Shown here: positions 1-8,517 of the stretch, in pieces
Position numbering within the stretch: the first letter of the stretch is position 1
How the letters are laid out: each line of letters opens with the position of its first letter
NCBI GenBank assembly: GCA_963739345.1
Contig: CAVUAA010000001.1
Span: 806,001-870,000, forward strand
Reading direction: 5' to 3'
Source of the DNA: CAVUAA01 sp963739345
Lineage (GTDB): Bacteria > Chlamydiota > Chlamydiia > Chlamydiales > JAFEGQ01
Length of the DNA: 64,000 nucleotides
The notes under the pieces: generated by a model
The model's input: the letters and a program-made list of their open reading frames with translations, nothing else
The model's database searches: none
Told to the model about the DNA's origin: nothing
Program-made: the position numbers and the translations under genes

Positions 1-2
1 AG

Positions 3-1430
3 CGGGGGCAAACCGTCACCCTCCAAAAAGCCTCTGAGTACTTCGACGCCATGCGGCGCGCCAAAGTGATGGTCAACATTGACGAGCGGAAAACCGCCAT
101 CTTGGGCCAGCTCGAAGACATCCAGACGGAGACTGGCCTTGAGGCCCTCCAGTTGGCCGCCGTCCTCCCCCAAGTGCTCCACCTCGTCGAGTGGCCCCAG
201 CTCACCCACGCCACCTTCGATCCCAACTTCCTAAAAGCGCCCCCCGAAGTGCTCATCTCCGAGATGGTGCACCACCAAAAGTACTTCCCCCTCGCAAACC
301 CCGACGGCTCCCTCTCCAACCAGTTTGTCATTACCGCCGACAACACCCCCACCGACGAGATCCGCCACGGCAACGTCAAAGTGCTCTCCGCCCGCCTCTC
401 CGACGGCGTCTTTCTCTTCGAGCAAGACCTCAAGATCCCCCTCGATACCCTCAACGAAAAACTCAAAACCATCACCTACCGCAAAGAGCTCGGTTCCCTC
501 TACGACAAAGCACAGCGGGTCAAAAAAACAGTCGAGATCCTCTCTCAACACCTCCCCCCTTCACCCCACGCCCTCCGCGCCGCCGAGCTCTCCAAAGCGG
601 ACCTCGCCTCCCACCTCGTCGGCGAATTTCCCGAACTCCAGGGAGTCGCCGGCCGTCGCTACGCTCTCCATCATGGAGAGGATTCTGCAGTTGCAAGCGC
701 CATCGACGAGCAGTGGATGCCTCGCGGCGACAAAGCACCCCTTCCGCAAACCCCTGCTGGCGTCCTCCTCAGCCTCGCCGACAAATTCGACAACCTCATT
801 TCCTGTTTCTCCATTGGCTTACAGCCTACCTCCTCCTCCGACCCCTACGCCCTCCGCCGCCAAGCGCTCGCCATCATCCGCATCCTCATCGCCAAAAAGC
901 TCACCCTCCCCCTCCACACCCTCCTCACCCCCGACCTCGAAGCCTTCTTCATCAACCGAGTCAAAACCGTCTTCACCGACTACGACCTCTCCCCCGACGA
1001 GATCGCCGCCTCCCTAGCCCACGGACTGTCTGACATCTACGACATGTACCTCCGCGTCCAGGCGCTCCACACCTTCCGCACCACTCCCCCCTTCGCCAAC
1101 CTCCTCGAAGTGTACAAGCGGGCCAAAGGGATCCTCACCGGCGAGACCACCCTCTTTGACCCCTCCCTCCTCGCCGAACCGGCCGAAAAAGAGCTCGCCT
1201 CCGCTCTCACCTCCATCGAATCTGACTTCCAAGACGCTCTCACCTCCGCCGACTACACCCGCGCCTACACCCTCATCGCCACCCTCCAAGCCCCCCTCGC
1301 CACCTTCTTTGACGCCGTCCGCGTCAACGCCGACGACCCCACCCTCAAAGCCAACCGGCTCGCCCTCCTCAACCACATCTTCGCTCTCTTCTCCAAACTC
1401 CTAGATTTCGCCCAAATTCACCAACAATAA
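3..1430 (+). CDS. glyS: Glycyl-tRNA synthetase beta-subunit region, 3' part
   Basis: Charges tRNA-Gly with glycine in the cytoplasm. The reading frame is open from base 3, so the gene starts upstream of the window and the ATG at 51 is internal. The protein shows typical class II GlyRS beta-chain sequence, such as PPEVLISEMVHHQKYFPL and the ITADN segment near the start, then an HD-like HHGEDSAVASAIDEQWMPRG segment and a helical C-terminal anticodon-binding region. In Chlamydia the alpha and beta chains are one fused polypeptide; whether that holds here cannot be seen because the alpha part lies outside. The next gene begins 14 bases after the stop, so the two may be co-transcribed. Confidence 0.93.
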   Translation, partial: RGQTVTLQKASEYFDAMRRAKVMVNIDERKTAILGQLEDIQTETGLEALQLAAVLPQVLHLVEWPQLTHATFDPNFLKAPPEVLISEMVHHQKYFPLANPDGSLSNQFVITADNTPTDEIRHGNVKVLSARLSDGVFLFEQDLKIPLDTLNEKLKTITYRKELGSLYDKAQRVKKTVEILSQHLPPSPHALRAAELSKADLASHLVGEFPELQGVAGRRYALHHGEDSAVASAIDEQWMPRGDKAPLPQTPAGVLLSLADKFDNLISCFSIGLQPTSSSDPYALRRQALAIIRILIAKKLTLPLHTLLTPDLEAFFINRVKTVFTDYDLSPDEIAASLAHGLSDIYDMYLRVQALHTFRTTPPFANLLEVYKRAKGILTGETTLFDPSLLAEPAEKELASALTSIESDFQDALTSADYTRAYTLIATLQAPLATFFDAVRVNADDPTLKANRLALLNHIFALFSKLLDFAQIHQQ

Positions 1431-1444
1431 CTCGGATTACCCTG

Positions 1445-3640
1445 ATGAAAGCTGCGACACTCGAGCGACCAGCCGGTCTTGGCACCTTCGCCGGGGTCTA
1501 CCTCCCTAGCCTACTGACCATCTTTGGCGTCATCATGTACCTCAGGATGGGTCTTGTGGTTGGCTCGGTGGGCATGTTTGGCGCCATGACTATCGTCCTC
1601 ATGGCCACCTCTATTACTTTTCTCACTGGACTCTCCATCGCCGCCTCAGCCACCAATACCACCATCGGCGGCGGCGGTGCCTACTTCCTCATTTCTCGCG
1701 CCTTCGGCAAGGAAATTGGGGCCGCCATTGGCCTCCCCCTCTATCTCGCCCAGGCAATCGGGATCTCCTTCTACATCACTGGATTCGTCGAATCGCTCGC
1801 CTCAGTTGCCCCTGGTCTGCCGGCCCCCCTCGTCGGCGTCGCTACCCTTGCCGTCCTCACCACACTTGCATTCACCTCTGCGAGCCTTGCCATCAAAACG
1901 CAAGGGATCATCCTCGTCGCCATCATCGCCTCAATTGTCTCCTTTTTCCTTGGCGGTGAGGCGGTAACAGAGGTGGCGGTCACCCCCATTCCTCGTCTCA
2001 GCTTTTGGGCCGCATTTGCCCTCTTCTTTCCGGCCGTCACCGGCATTGAAGCAGGTGTTTCCATGTCGGGCGATCTCCGCAACCCCTCCAAATCGCTCGT
2101 GCGAGGTGTCCTGCTCGCTATCGTCACCGGGCTCGTCGTCTATCTAGCCTTTTGCTGGAAGCTCGCCGGGTCGGTCCCCCGTGACATCCTAAGGGCCGAT
2201 GGCTTCATCGTCCAACATAGTGCACGCTGGGGCTGGATGGTGATCATGGGCGTCTGGGGAGCCACCCTCAGCAGCGGTTTAGGCGCGCTCCTTGGCGGCC
2301 CCCGCACCCTGCAGGCGCTCGCACAAGATGGTGTGGTCCCAAGGTTCCTTAGCAAAGGATATGGACCGTCCCGTGAGCCCCGCATGGCCACCCTCGTCAC
2401 CTTCCTCGTCAGCGGCATCTGCATCTACCTCGGCCGGATCGACGTGATCGCCCCCATCCTTACCATGTTCTTCCTCATGTCCTATGGCATGCTCAACCTC
2501 GCCGCAGGTCTCGAGGGGATGGTACAAAATCCAAGCTGGCGTCCCACCTTCCGCGTGCCACCCATCGTCTGCTTGATCGGCTCGGCCCTCTGCCTCATGG
2601 CCATGCTCATGATCAATCCCGGCGCCTCATTTGTCGCCTTCGGCTTCGTCTGCGTCCTCTACTTCGTCACCATGCGCTCCTCCCTCGCCCGAGGGTGGGA
2701 TGATATCCGACAAGGAGTTCTCTTCTTCTTCTCCCGCATCGCCATCTACCGCCTCTCCCAAACAAAAACCTCAGCCCGCTCCTGGCGTCCCAACTTCCTC
2801 GTCTTCACCAACGGCTATTCGGCCTCCGAAAACCTCCTCAAGTTCACCACACGCATCACCCGCAGCAAGGGATTCCTCACCGTCGCCCCAATCTTTGACA
2901 AGCCGGTCGACCGCTCGCAGGCAAAAGCAAAAGTCGAAGGGCTCTTCCGCCTCAAAGGGGTCGAAGCGCTCGTCACCATCGCTCAAGAGACAGACCCTGC
3001 CATGGCCATGGAACGGCTCGTTGATAGCTATGGCCTTGGCCCTCTCATTCCCAACACCATTGTGTTGGGCGATCACGCCGCCAATGAAGAGCGCACCAAC
3101 CTCGTCGCCCACCTCATCACCCACGCCACCCGCCAGCAGCGCAATGTAGTGGTCATCTTCGGCGAAGACGAGACCCAATTCCTCGACAAAGATCTAAAAG
3201 GGAAAGAGCCTGCCCGCATCGACGTCTGGTGGGACGACGAGAGCAAAGAAAATTCCGAACTCATGCTCCTCCTCGCTCACATGCACCAGTCATCAAAAGG
3301 GTATGGAGCCATCGAGGTGAACGTGAAGTGCACCGTTCCCAACGAATCTGCCCGTGAACACCGCCAAGCTTTTTTTGACGACTTCTTCACTAGGAGTCGC
3401 TTCCGCGTCTCCACACAAGTCTACGTCTCCGACAGCGAAGAGGAATCAGCCCGCCTCCTCCACCACTTCTCCCCCAACGCCAACCTCATCTTCCACGGCC
3501 TCCGCCTTCCCCTCGCCGACGAGACCGCAGACGACTACCTCACCTACTACAAGGCGGTCGCCCGCAACCACAAGCGCCTCCCCCACCTCGCCTACGTCGT
3601 CGCCGCCGAATCAGTCGATCTCACTAATCTCTTTGGCTAA
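1445..3640 (+). CDS. SLC12-type (cation-chloride cotransporter-like) membrane transporter
   Basis: A 731-residue inner-membrane protein of the APC superfamily. The N-terminal motif GTFAGVYLPSLLTIFGVIMY and the GGGGAYFLISRAFG segment are those of bacterial relatives of eukaryotic Na-K-Cl cotransporters and of amino-acid permeases. About twelve hydrophobic helices fill the first 430 residues. The remaining 300 residues are hydrophilic and look like the C-terminal cytoplasmic domain of the SLC12 family. The substrate cannot be read from sequence; an inorganic ion pair or amino acids are both possible. It follows glyS closely. No regulatory site is evident. Confidence 0.85.
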   Translation: MKAATLERPAGLGTFAGVYLPSLLTIFGVIMYLRMGLVVGSVGMFGAMTIVLMATSITFLTGLSIAASATNTTIGGGGAYFLISRAFGKEIGAAIGLPLYLAQAIGISFYITGFVESLASVAPGLPAPLVGVATLAVLTTLAFTSASLAIKTQGIILVAIIASIVSFFLGGEAVTEVAVTPIPRLSFWAAFALFFPAVTGIEAGVSMSGDLRNPSKSLVRGVLLAIVTGLVVYLAFCWKLAGSVPRDILRADGFIVQHSARWGWMVIMGVWGATLSSGLGALLGGPRTLQALAQDGVVPRFLSKGYGPSREPRMATLVTFLVSGICIYLGRIDVIAPILTMFFLMSYGMLNLAAGLEGMVQNPSWRPTFRVPPIVCLIGSALCLMAMLMINPGASFVAFGFVCVLYFVTMRSSLARGWDDIRQGVLFFFSRIAIYRLSQTKTSARSWRPNFLVFTNGYSASENLLKFTTRITRSKGFLTVAPIFDKPVDRSQAKAKVEGLFRLKGVEALVTIAQETDPAMAMERLVDSYGLGPLIPNTIVLGDHAANEERTNLVAHLITHATRQQRNVVVIFGEDETQFLDKDLKGKEPARIDVWWDDESKENSELMLLLAHMHQSSKGYGAIEVNVKCTVPNESAREHRQAFFDDFFTRSRFRVSTQVYVSDSEEESARLLHHFSPNANLIFHGLRLPLADETADDYLTYYKAVARNHKRLPHLAYVVAAESVDLTNLFG

Positions 3641-4418
3641 AAGTCGCTTTTGGCCCCTTTGAGAGCCGGGGCGTCCGCTAAACCCGCTGACCTGCTATTC
3701 TTTTTTCTGATTGGTGAAAGGAAGTACTGAATGAAGGTCACTCCCACTCTTGCCCAGCACCTTAACCCTCGAGGAAGCTGTGGACAACTTGGGCGAACCC
3801 TCCTAGTCACCACCTCCTCGGCTTAACGCTTGCATACCATCACCCCCCTACTGTATTTTTTTGCGAGTCAAAACCCAGATCGCTACCTTATCGTTCCACT
3901 AAGAGGTCTAATTTTGAGTAAGATACGAGCATCGCGATGGGTCCTATGGCTATAGTCATGGACCAGGACTGTGACGAAGTAGATTGCCAAAAGCAGAGGT
4001 CATAGGGAGAGAAGAGGGTAGCATCTGGGTCTAAACGACACTCTGAACCACAACGAATCACAGGAACTCTACATGGAACAGCCACTCGCTCATTGTCTAT
4101 CAAGCAAACTCCTTACCAAAATCAATGGATGCTTTTCTCCCGATATCCAACAGGACCTGGGCCGCGAACCACGGGATGTTGGACATGCAATAGTAAATAT
4201 GATTGCTCTCACAGAGATCGTGGCATACGGGACTTGTTTTCCAGTTCTGTATGTCACTTCACCCTGCACTGGGGACCAATCCTACAAGCGCTGTTTCCAA
4301 CGACTCAAAACTAGCTTCTGGATCGTCTCATCCTACCTGCTCGATGACCTATCTGAGATACATGAACAGCATTTTGTCCAGCCAACAGGGCAAGCGCAGA
4401 ACCTAGAAAGGGTCAGGC
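3641..4418. other. Gene-free stretch left of the IS5-type element
   Basis: About 780 bases with no convincing gene. A 31-codon frame begins at ATG 3731, with a purine-rich sequence just upstream, but it resembles nothing known. A longer frame at 4073-4456 runs into the transposon end and has poor composition. No tRNA-like cloverleaf was seen. The stretch ends at the left boundary of the insertion element and may hold debris of older insertions. Confidence 0.5.
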
Positions 4419-4432
4419 GGTCGTGTTGCATT

Positions 4433-4458
4433 AATCAGCCGGCGGCCGCTGGCTGATT
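4433..4458. repeat. Hairpin-forming palindrome inside the IS5-type left end
   Basis: A 26-base palindrome (AATCAGCC...GGCTGATT) that can fold into an RNA stem with at most one G-U pair per side. It lies between the terminal repeat and the transposase start. A matching palindrome occupies the same place in the intact copy at about 56475-56502. Such end-proximal hairpins can block read-through transcription into a transposase from outside, or hide the start site; that role here is inference. Confidence 0.6.
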
Positions 4459-4535
4459 GCTCCTAACCAAGATCTTGATAGATAGGCCTGAAATAAAATA
4501 GACTCCTTGAGCCGACAAAGCACAGGAGCCTAAAG

Positions 4536-5439
4536 ATGACACGTTGCCGCGCCAGAAACTGGTCCAAGTCTAACCAAGCATTGGTCAATCAGGGAAGCAT
4601 TATTTTTTGGGTACGGGATAGAGCGGATTGCTCTTGGTATTCCGAACACCGGGGCGCCAGGGGGCGCCCCGCCATCTATTCCAATCAAGCCATCTTGGCT
4701 CTGATGATCGTGAAATCCGTCTACGGGTGTGCTTTCAGGCAGCTCCAGGGCCTTATGCGAGACGTTCTTAAAATGATGGACAGTGGATGCGTTTGTCCCG
4801 ATTACACCACGATTTGTCGGCGAGCGCGCGGTGTAAGAGTTCCGTCTAACTTGCATCGTAGGGGGCCACTAAACCTCGTCTTCGACTCGACTGGCCTGAA
4901 GGTATTTGGGGAGGGAGAGTGGCAGGCCCGTAAGCACGGCTATAGCAAACGGAGGGGCTGGAAAAAGCTTCACATCGTTATGTGTGCCGAGACGCAGCAA
5001 GTTGTCGCTGCATCGATTAGTGACAAAGATCTGCATGATTCTCAAGCTTTACCAGGCCTGCTGGATGCGGTTAAGGGCGATATCGCAGAGGTCATTGGAG
5101 ATGGCGCCTATGATAGCAAAGCTTGGCTACGAGGCAATCCACCGACGAAGAGCAAAACCAATCATACCTCCCAGAAAAGGGGCCAGAAAGTCCGATGGGT
5201 CTAATCCGGCCCTGCGCGCATGGGATGCTGCTATACACCGGATCCGAGATCAAAAACGGGGGAAACGGCGTTGGAAGGAGGAGGTAGGCTACCATCGCCG
5301 CTCCCTTATGGAGACGGCAATGCACCGCTACAAGGCGCTACTGGGTCACGGGATACAGGCTCGAATCACGGAAAATCAAGTGATAGAGATATCGGTTAAA
5401 TTGTTCGTCCTGAACGAGATGATGGCCCTACAAAGCTAG
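4536..5439 (+). pseudogene. IS5-family DDE transposase, broken by a frameshift
   Basis: The first part (4536-5204 frame) matches the intact copy at 55501-56397 from the start through the GDGAYD motif. The homologous remainder (AIHRR...PPRKGARKS through NEMMAL) is in another frame ending at 5439. Aligning the two copies places one extra base between about 5115 and 5130. Both parts keep the expected acidic residues: D in VFDSTGLK, D in GDGAYD, and E in the LMETAMHR segment. Programmed frameshifting is known in some IS families, but the intact copy has the gene in one frame, so decay is the simpler reading. Confidence 0.85.
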
Positions 5440-5484
5440 AGATGGGAACGGACAAGCGGGGTTGGTCATTTCTGCAACACGGCC

Positions 5485-5508
5485 GGTCAGGCCTAACATT
5501 TGGACATT
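5485..5508 (+). repeat. REP-like repeat unit, right half, at the IS5 insertion point
   Basis: GGTCAGGCCTAACATTTGG plus five more bases matches the complement of 22835-22858 at 23 of 24 positions. It directly abuts the right end of IS5 copy 1 and lies just downstream of the DCC-protein gene stop. The other copy at 22.8 kb has no insertion and looks like an empty site. The GTCAGGCCTGAC core with its TTTGGACAT extension resembles REP-type palindromes linked to RAYT transposases; that link is from general knowledge, and no RAYT gene is in the window. Confidence 0.6.
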
Positions 5509-5514
5509 AGCCAC

Positions 5515-5817
5515 CTAGAAGAGGTGGCGATGTTTGGCAATGAGGCGGTAGATGGGGTCAGAGAGGAAGGCGGGAAGGAAAGATAGAGCCCCCGGGATCC
5601 GCCACCAGCCGCCCAGGAGCCACAGAATGCGCAAGCCTGCCTTGCCCCGCTTGAGCTCTAGGCCCGACTCTTCAACTAGGATAACGGTGGATAGGTCGGC
5701 GCCCGGCAGTTCTTGTAGCGGCCTGTACTCAAACCGACAGTGCTTATCATGCGTCTGGACAAAGTGAACGGTCCGGTTACAAAACTGACACTCGCCGTCG
5801 TAGTAGATTATGTGCAT
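5515..5817 (-). CDS. DCC-family thiol-disulfide oxidoreductase-like protein (DUF393)
   Basis: A 100-residue protein starting MHIIYYDGECQFCNRTVHF. The DGxCxxC signature (here DGECQFC) near the N-terminus defines the DCC family of predicted thiol-disulfide oxidoreductases. A longer frame reaches 5922, but the start at 5817 places the signature where it lies in family members and avoids a long overlap with the antitoxin gene, which ends at 5825. The exact substrate is unknown for the family. It is the last gene of a minus-strand run of dnaG, toxin, antitoxin and this gene. Confidence 0.8.
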   Translation of the reverse strand: MHIIYYDGECQFCNRTVHFVQTHDKHCRFEYRPLQELPGADLSTVILVEESGLELKRGKAGLRILWLLGGWWRIPGALSFLPAFLSDPIYRLIAKHRHLF

Positions 5818-5824
5818 TGGACAC

Positions 5825-6199
5825 TCATCTCGCCCGAGGCTGTCGCCCCGATGAACCCTTACGAGAGGTTTTACCCGAAGAGGGACGGGAGGAGGAGCGC
5901 TTCTTTCTACCGACCACCTCAATGTTGACCTGCAAACCCACCGCAGCCAGCACAGCTCTTAGGCTGGAGAGTCGGGGGTTACCTCTTCTAGATAGGGTGC
6001 GGTAGAGACTTTCGCGGCGCAAGTGGGTAAGTTTTGCCAGCTGTGTGAAACCGCCGTGAGCTTCAGCAACATCGCGTAGCGCCAACAAAAACCCTTCAGC
6101 ATCATCCTCCTCCAACATGACGTTGAGGTAGGCTGCAGCCTCTTTCGGATCCTGCAACAGATCCATTAGATGTTCTTTATAACTACTTGCGCTTCCCAC
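5825..6199 (-). CDS. Antitoxin of a HigBA-like addiction module
   Basis: A 124-residue protein with the form of the 'probable addiction module antidote' family. It has an acidic N-terminal half with DPKEAAAYLNVMLEEDD, then a helix-turn-helix region (GGFTQLAKLTHLRRESLYRTLS) and the PRLSSLRAVLAAVGL segment typical of the group. It overlaps the toxin gene by 17 bases in the toxin-first order usual for HigBA-type loci. The antitoxin is expected to bind the toxin and repress its own promoter. The C-terminal 27 residues are a Ser/Arg/Lys-rich tail, longer than I expect for the family; it could be an extension or a late frameshift. Confidence 0.85.
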   Translation of the reverse strand: MGSASSYKEHLMDLLQDPKEAAAYLNVMLEEDDAEGFLLALRDVAEAHGGFTQLAKLTHLRRESLYRTLSRRGNPRLSSLRAVLAAVGLQVNIEVVGRKKRSSSRPSSGKTSRKGSSGRQPRAR

Positions 6200-6551
6200 T
6201 CTGACCTCCTTGATTTTTCGTAGAGGATCGGTACTCCTCCCATAGCTTCCTAGCTCTGTCTATATCCCGCTCTTGGCTTCTCTTCTCACCCGCACAAAGG
6301 AGCAAAACGACACACTCCTTCTCCTTTCCAAAGTAGATGCGATAGCCCGGACCATCGTGCAGTCGGAGCTCGTATAACCCTCCCTTCAACGTCTTTGCTA
6401 GCCCGGAATTTCCACGTCTCAGCCGTGTCAATACACCAAGCACGCGTGCACGCACAACCCTAGATTGACGCGCTTCCCAGTCGAGATAGGGGCTCTTCCC
6501 CGTGTCAGTCCGGTAGACCTTGATCTCGATCGCATCTCTCATCAAACCCAT
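6183..6551 (-). CDS. Toxin of a HigBA/RelE-like addiction module
   Basis: A 122-residue RelE-superfamily protein of the 'addiction module killer' type. The core includes SPYLDWEARQSRVVRARVLGVL, the RLRRGNSGLAKTLKGGLYELRL strand region and GPGYRIYFGKE, followed by LLLCAGEKRSQERDI. RelE-fold toxins of this kind cleave mRNA, often on the ribosome. It is followed by its antitoxin with a 17-base overlap. The start may be ATG 6551 or the in-frame ATG 6542. It sits 36 bases downstream of dnaG on the same strand; such a site could be a plain insertion of a selfish module. Confidence 0.87.
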   Translation of the reverse strand: MGLMRDAIEIKVYRTDTGKSPYLDWEARQSRVVRARVLGVLTRLRRGNSGLAKTLKGGLYELRLHDGPGYRIYFGKEKECVVLLLCAGEKRSQERDIDRARKLWEEYRSSTKNQGGQSGKRK

Positions 6552-6587
6552 TGTAACCTATAGGTCACATTTTCGGCAAAGATAAAA

Positions 6588-8339
6588 TCAATTTGTGGCG
6601 TCAAACGATTGGATTTCGGGTGGTGAGGATTTGAGCTCGTCGAACTGTTTGACGAGCTCGAGGATTTGCTCGTCGTCATAGGCCCCACTTTGGATGTTAT
6701 GGCGGATCGCCTCCCGCTGATCCATCCAGTTTCTCTCAAGAAGCTTGCGGATCGCTTCGGGAAACTGATCGCGGGCCCGGTCAGGATTGAGTTTGCGCTC
6801 AAGGATATCGGAGATCACCTGCTCGCTCCCCACCTTAGCAGCTAGCCCCAGGAGATCGCGCACATTGCCGGTCATGTAGGCATCGAAGATCTGCCGACAC
6901 GCCTCTACGCGGAAGTGCTCAGCAATGAGGTTGAGACGAGTGGTCTCAACAATCCACTCTTCCTTCTCGCCGAGGAGGAGGAGCCAGTGGAGGACGTCCG
7001 ACTCGAGCACCTGATCGGCGTTGACACCCGAAGGATTAAGTGAAACTGCCCTCTGATAAGGGCTGGGGCGGTAGCCACCGGCAATCCCAACCATCTCTTC
7101 TGGAAGATGTGTAAGAGCGGCCAGTTTGCGGAGCGACTCGTGCACCATCACCGCATCATCCCACCCCTTGATCTGCTCCGCAATGCGCCGAACGAGCTCA
7201 GTCTTGCCAGCTGGCCCCTCTTTCACCTGGGTGCCCAGGTGCTGCACTAAGAAGGAGAGATAGTCGCGGCTCTCACGCAGATACTTGAAAAAGGCATCGG
7301 CCCCCTGCTCTGAGAGGATCGTATCCGGATCACTCCCATCGGGAAGAAGAGCCACCCGCACGCTCACCCCCGCTTTCTGAAACAGGTTGCCGATCTTCAC
7401 CGCCGCGTCCCGTCCAGCTGCGTCACCATCAAGCGCAAGAAAAACCTCATTCACCCCAAGCTTAAGCAGCTCCTGCACTTGCCCCGCCCCAAACGCGGTG
7501 CCCTGACCTGCCACTGCCAGATCAATACCCGCGTGAATCAACCGCAACGCGTCGATCTGCCCCTCAACAACAATCGCCCGTCTCTCTTTCGCTATTCGAC
7601 GACGGCTGTGATTGAGCCCAAAGAGCACCCGCGACTTGTGAAACAAATGAGTGTCGGGTGTGTTCACATACTTCCCCCCATGGGTCTCTTCCCGGTATTT
7701 CCTTCCCGAAAACCCAATCACACTCCCCGCCGCATCAGTGATCGGAAATAAAATCCGATCGTAGAAAAACTCCTTCCCCCGCTGCGACAAAAGGCCCACG
7801 TCGCGCAGCGTCTCTTTGTCAAACCGCTGCTCGTAGAGCGCCTTCAAAATCATCCCATCCTGCCTCGGCGCCAGCCCCACCTGAAAGCGGGTGAGGAAAT
7901 CGACATCCAATCCCCGCGCCGCCAAATATTTTAAAGCCCCCTTCCCCTCTTCACTCTTCATCAGATGGTCGTGATAGAGATCAGTAGCCCCCTTCAGAGC
8001 ACTCTTCAACCGCTTCCGATTGGGCCCCGCCTCCTCCTCATCGCCCCGCTCCACCCGCACCCCGTAGCGGTCAGCCAAATACTCCACCGCCTCCACGAAG
8101 TTGAGCTTCAAAAAGCTCATCAAAAATTCAATCGCATCTCCATGCGCCCCGCACCCAAAACAGTGATAGTGGGTATCGCCCCGCTGCACCATGAAAGACG
8201 GCGTCTTCTCCTCGTGGAACGGACAGCACGCCTTGTACGATGCCCCTGCCCGCTTCAAATCCACATGACTACCGAGCAGGTCGATCAGATCGACCCGCTG
8301 CCTCAACGATTCCAGACTCTCTGTAGTAAAACGACCCAT
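6588..8339 (-). CDS. dnaG: DNA primase
   Basis: Makes RNA primers for replication forks, working with DnaB helicase. The 583-residue protein has the N-terminal CHC2 zinc-binding domain with C39, H42, C60 and C63 (CCPFHEEKTPSF, HCFGCG). The primase core and a TOPRIM domain follow, with VVEGQIDALRL and the acidic DGDAAGRDAA motif near residues 250-310. The C-terminal helical part is the DnaB-interacting region. Length and domain order are normal. Start 8339 puts the CHC2 domain at the usual distance from the N-terminus. Confidence 0.96.
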   Translation of the reverse strand: MGRFTTESLESLRQRVDLIDLLGSHVDLKRAGASYKACCPFHEEKTPSFMVQRGDTHYHCFGCGAHGDAIEFLMSFLKLNFVEAVEYLADRYGVRVERGDEEEAGPNRKRLKSALKGATDLYHDHLMKSEEGKGALKYLAARGLDVDFLTRFQVGLAPRQDGMILKALYEQRFDKETLRDVGLLSQRGKEFFYDRILFPITDAAGSVIGFSGRKYREETHGGKYVNTPDTHLFHKSRVLFGLNHSRRRIAKERRAIVVEGQIDALRLIHAGIDLAVAGQGTAFGAGQVQELLKLGVNEVFLALDGDAAGRDAAVKIGNLFQKAGVSVRVALLPDGSDPDTILSEQGADAFFKYLRESRDYLSFLVQHLGTQVKEGPAGKTELVRRIAEQIKGWDDAVMVHESLRKLAALTHLPEEMVGIAGGYRPSPYQRAVSLNPSGVNADQVLESDVLHWLLLLGEKEEWIVETTRLNLIAEHFRVEACRQIFDAYMTGNVRDLLGLAAKVGSEQVISDILERKLNPDRARDQFPEAIRKLLERNWMDQREAIRHNIQSGAYDDEQILELVKQFDELKSSPPEIQSFDATN

Positions 8340-8345
8340 ACCCTC

Positions 8346-8477
8346 TCAATCACCAGCTTCATCCTGCCGGAACAGCCGTAATGTATCATAGAAGGAGGAG
8401 CTCTCGCCACCGCGAAACCACGGCCAGTCCAGCAGGGCGCGACCACGAGCATAAGAATCACCTTGACCAGAAGCCAT
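8346..8477 (-). pseudogene. Possible remnant of a glycosyltransferase C-terminus
   Basis: A 43-codon frame just upstream of dnaG ends LLDWPWFRGGESSSFYDTL then RLFRQDEAGD. The tract resembles the 'W...SPWYP..RLFRQ' tail of TPR-linked or GT9/GT41-like glycosyltransferases. An overlapping frame starting at 8491 encodes a signal-like hydrophobic start (MMIKKWLLVKVILMLVVAP), so an alternative is a tiny secreted protein broken by one base. The evidence is short and weak, and no full gene is present. Confidence 0.25.
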
Positions 8478-8517
8478 TTCTTTATCATCATTTCTCCTCA
8501 CATTTAAAGGAAACAGC

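Larger units (their letters stand above)
4419..5484 (+). mobile_element. IS5-family insertion sequence, copy 1 (frameshifted)
   Basis: About 1066 bp. The ends are imperfect inverted repeats, GGTCGTGTTGCA on the left and the complement of GGCCGTGTTGCA on the right. The same GGNCGTGTTGCA ends bound a second copy at 55454-56514. The flanks show a possible 8-bp direct repeat, GGTCAGGC at 4411-4418 and 5485-5492, which would be the target duplication. The element carries one transposase gene, split by a frameshift, so this copy is probably immobile on its own. The end assignment is inferred from comparing the two copies. Confidence 0.85.

Noticed and set aside
3731..3826. 31-codon frame with a purine-rich leader
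   Set aside because: Too short and without recognisable similarity; left as a note in the gene-free stretch.
4073..4456. 127-codon plus-strand frame left of the IS5 copy
   Set aside because: It runs into the transposon end and its hairpin, has competing frames of similar length, and shows no protein-like pattern.
4536..5439. IS5 frameshift as programmed -1/+1 frameshifting
   Set aside because: The second copy of the same element encodes the transposase in one frame, and no slippery heptamer is apparent at the break.
5501..5514. TTAGCCACCTAG shared by 5507 and 22676 regions
   Set aside because: One copy is part of the DCC-protein stop region and the match is only about 12 bases, so chance is likely.
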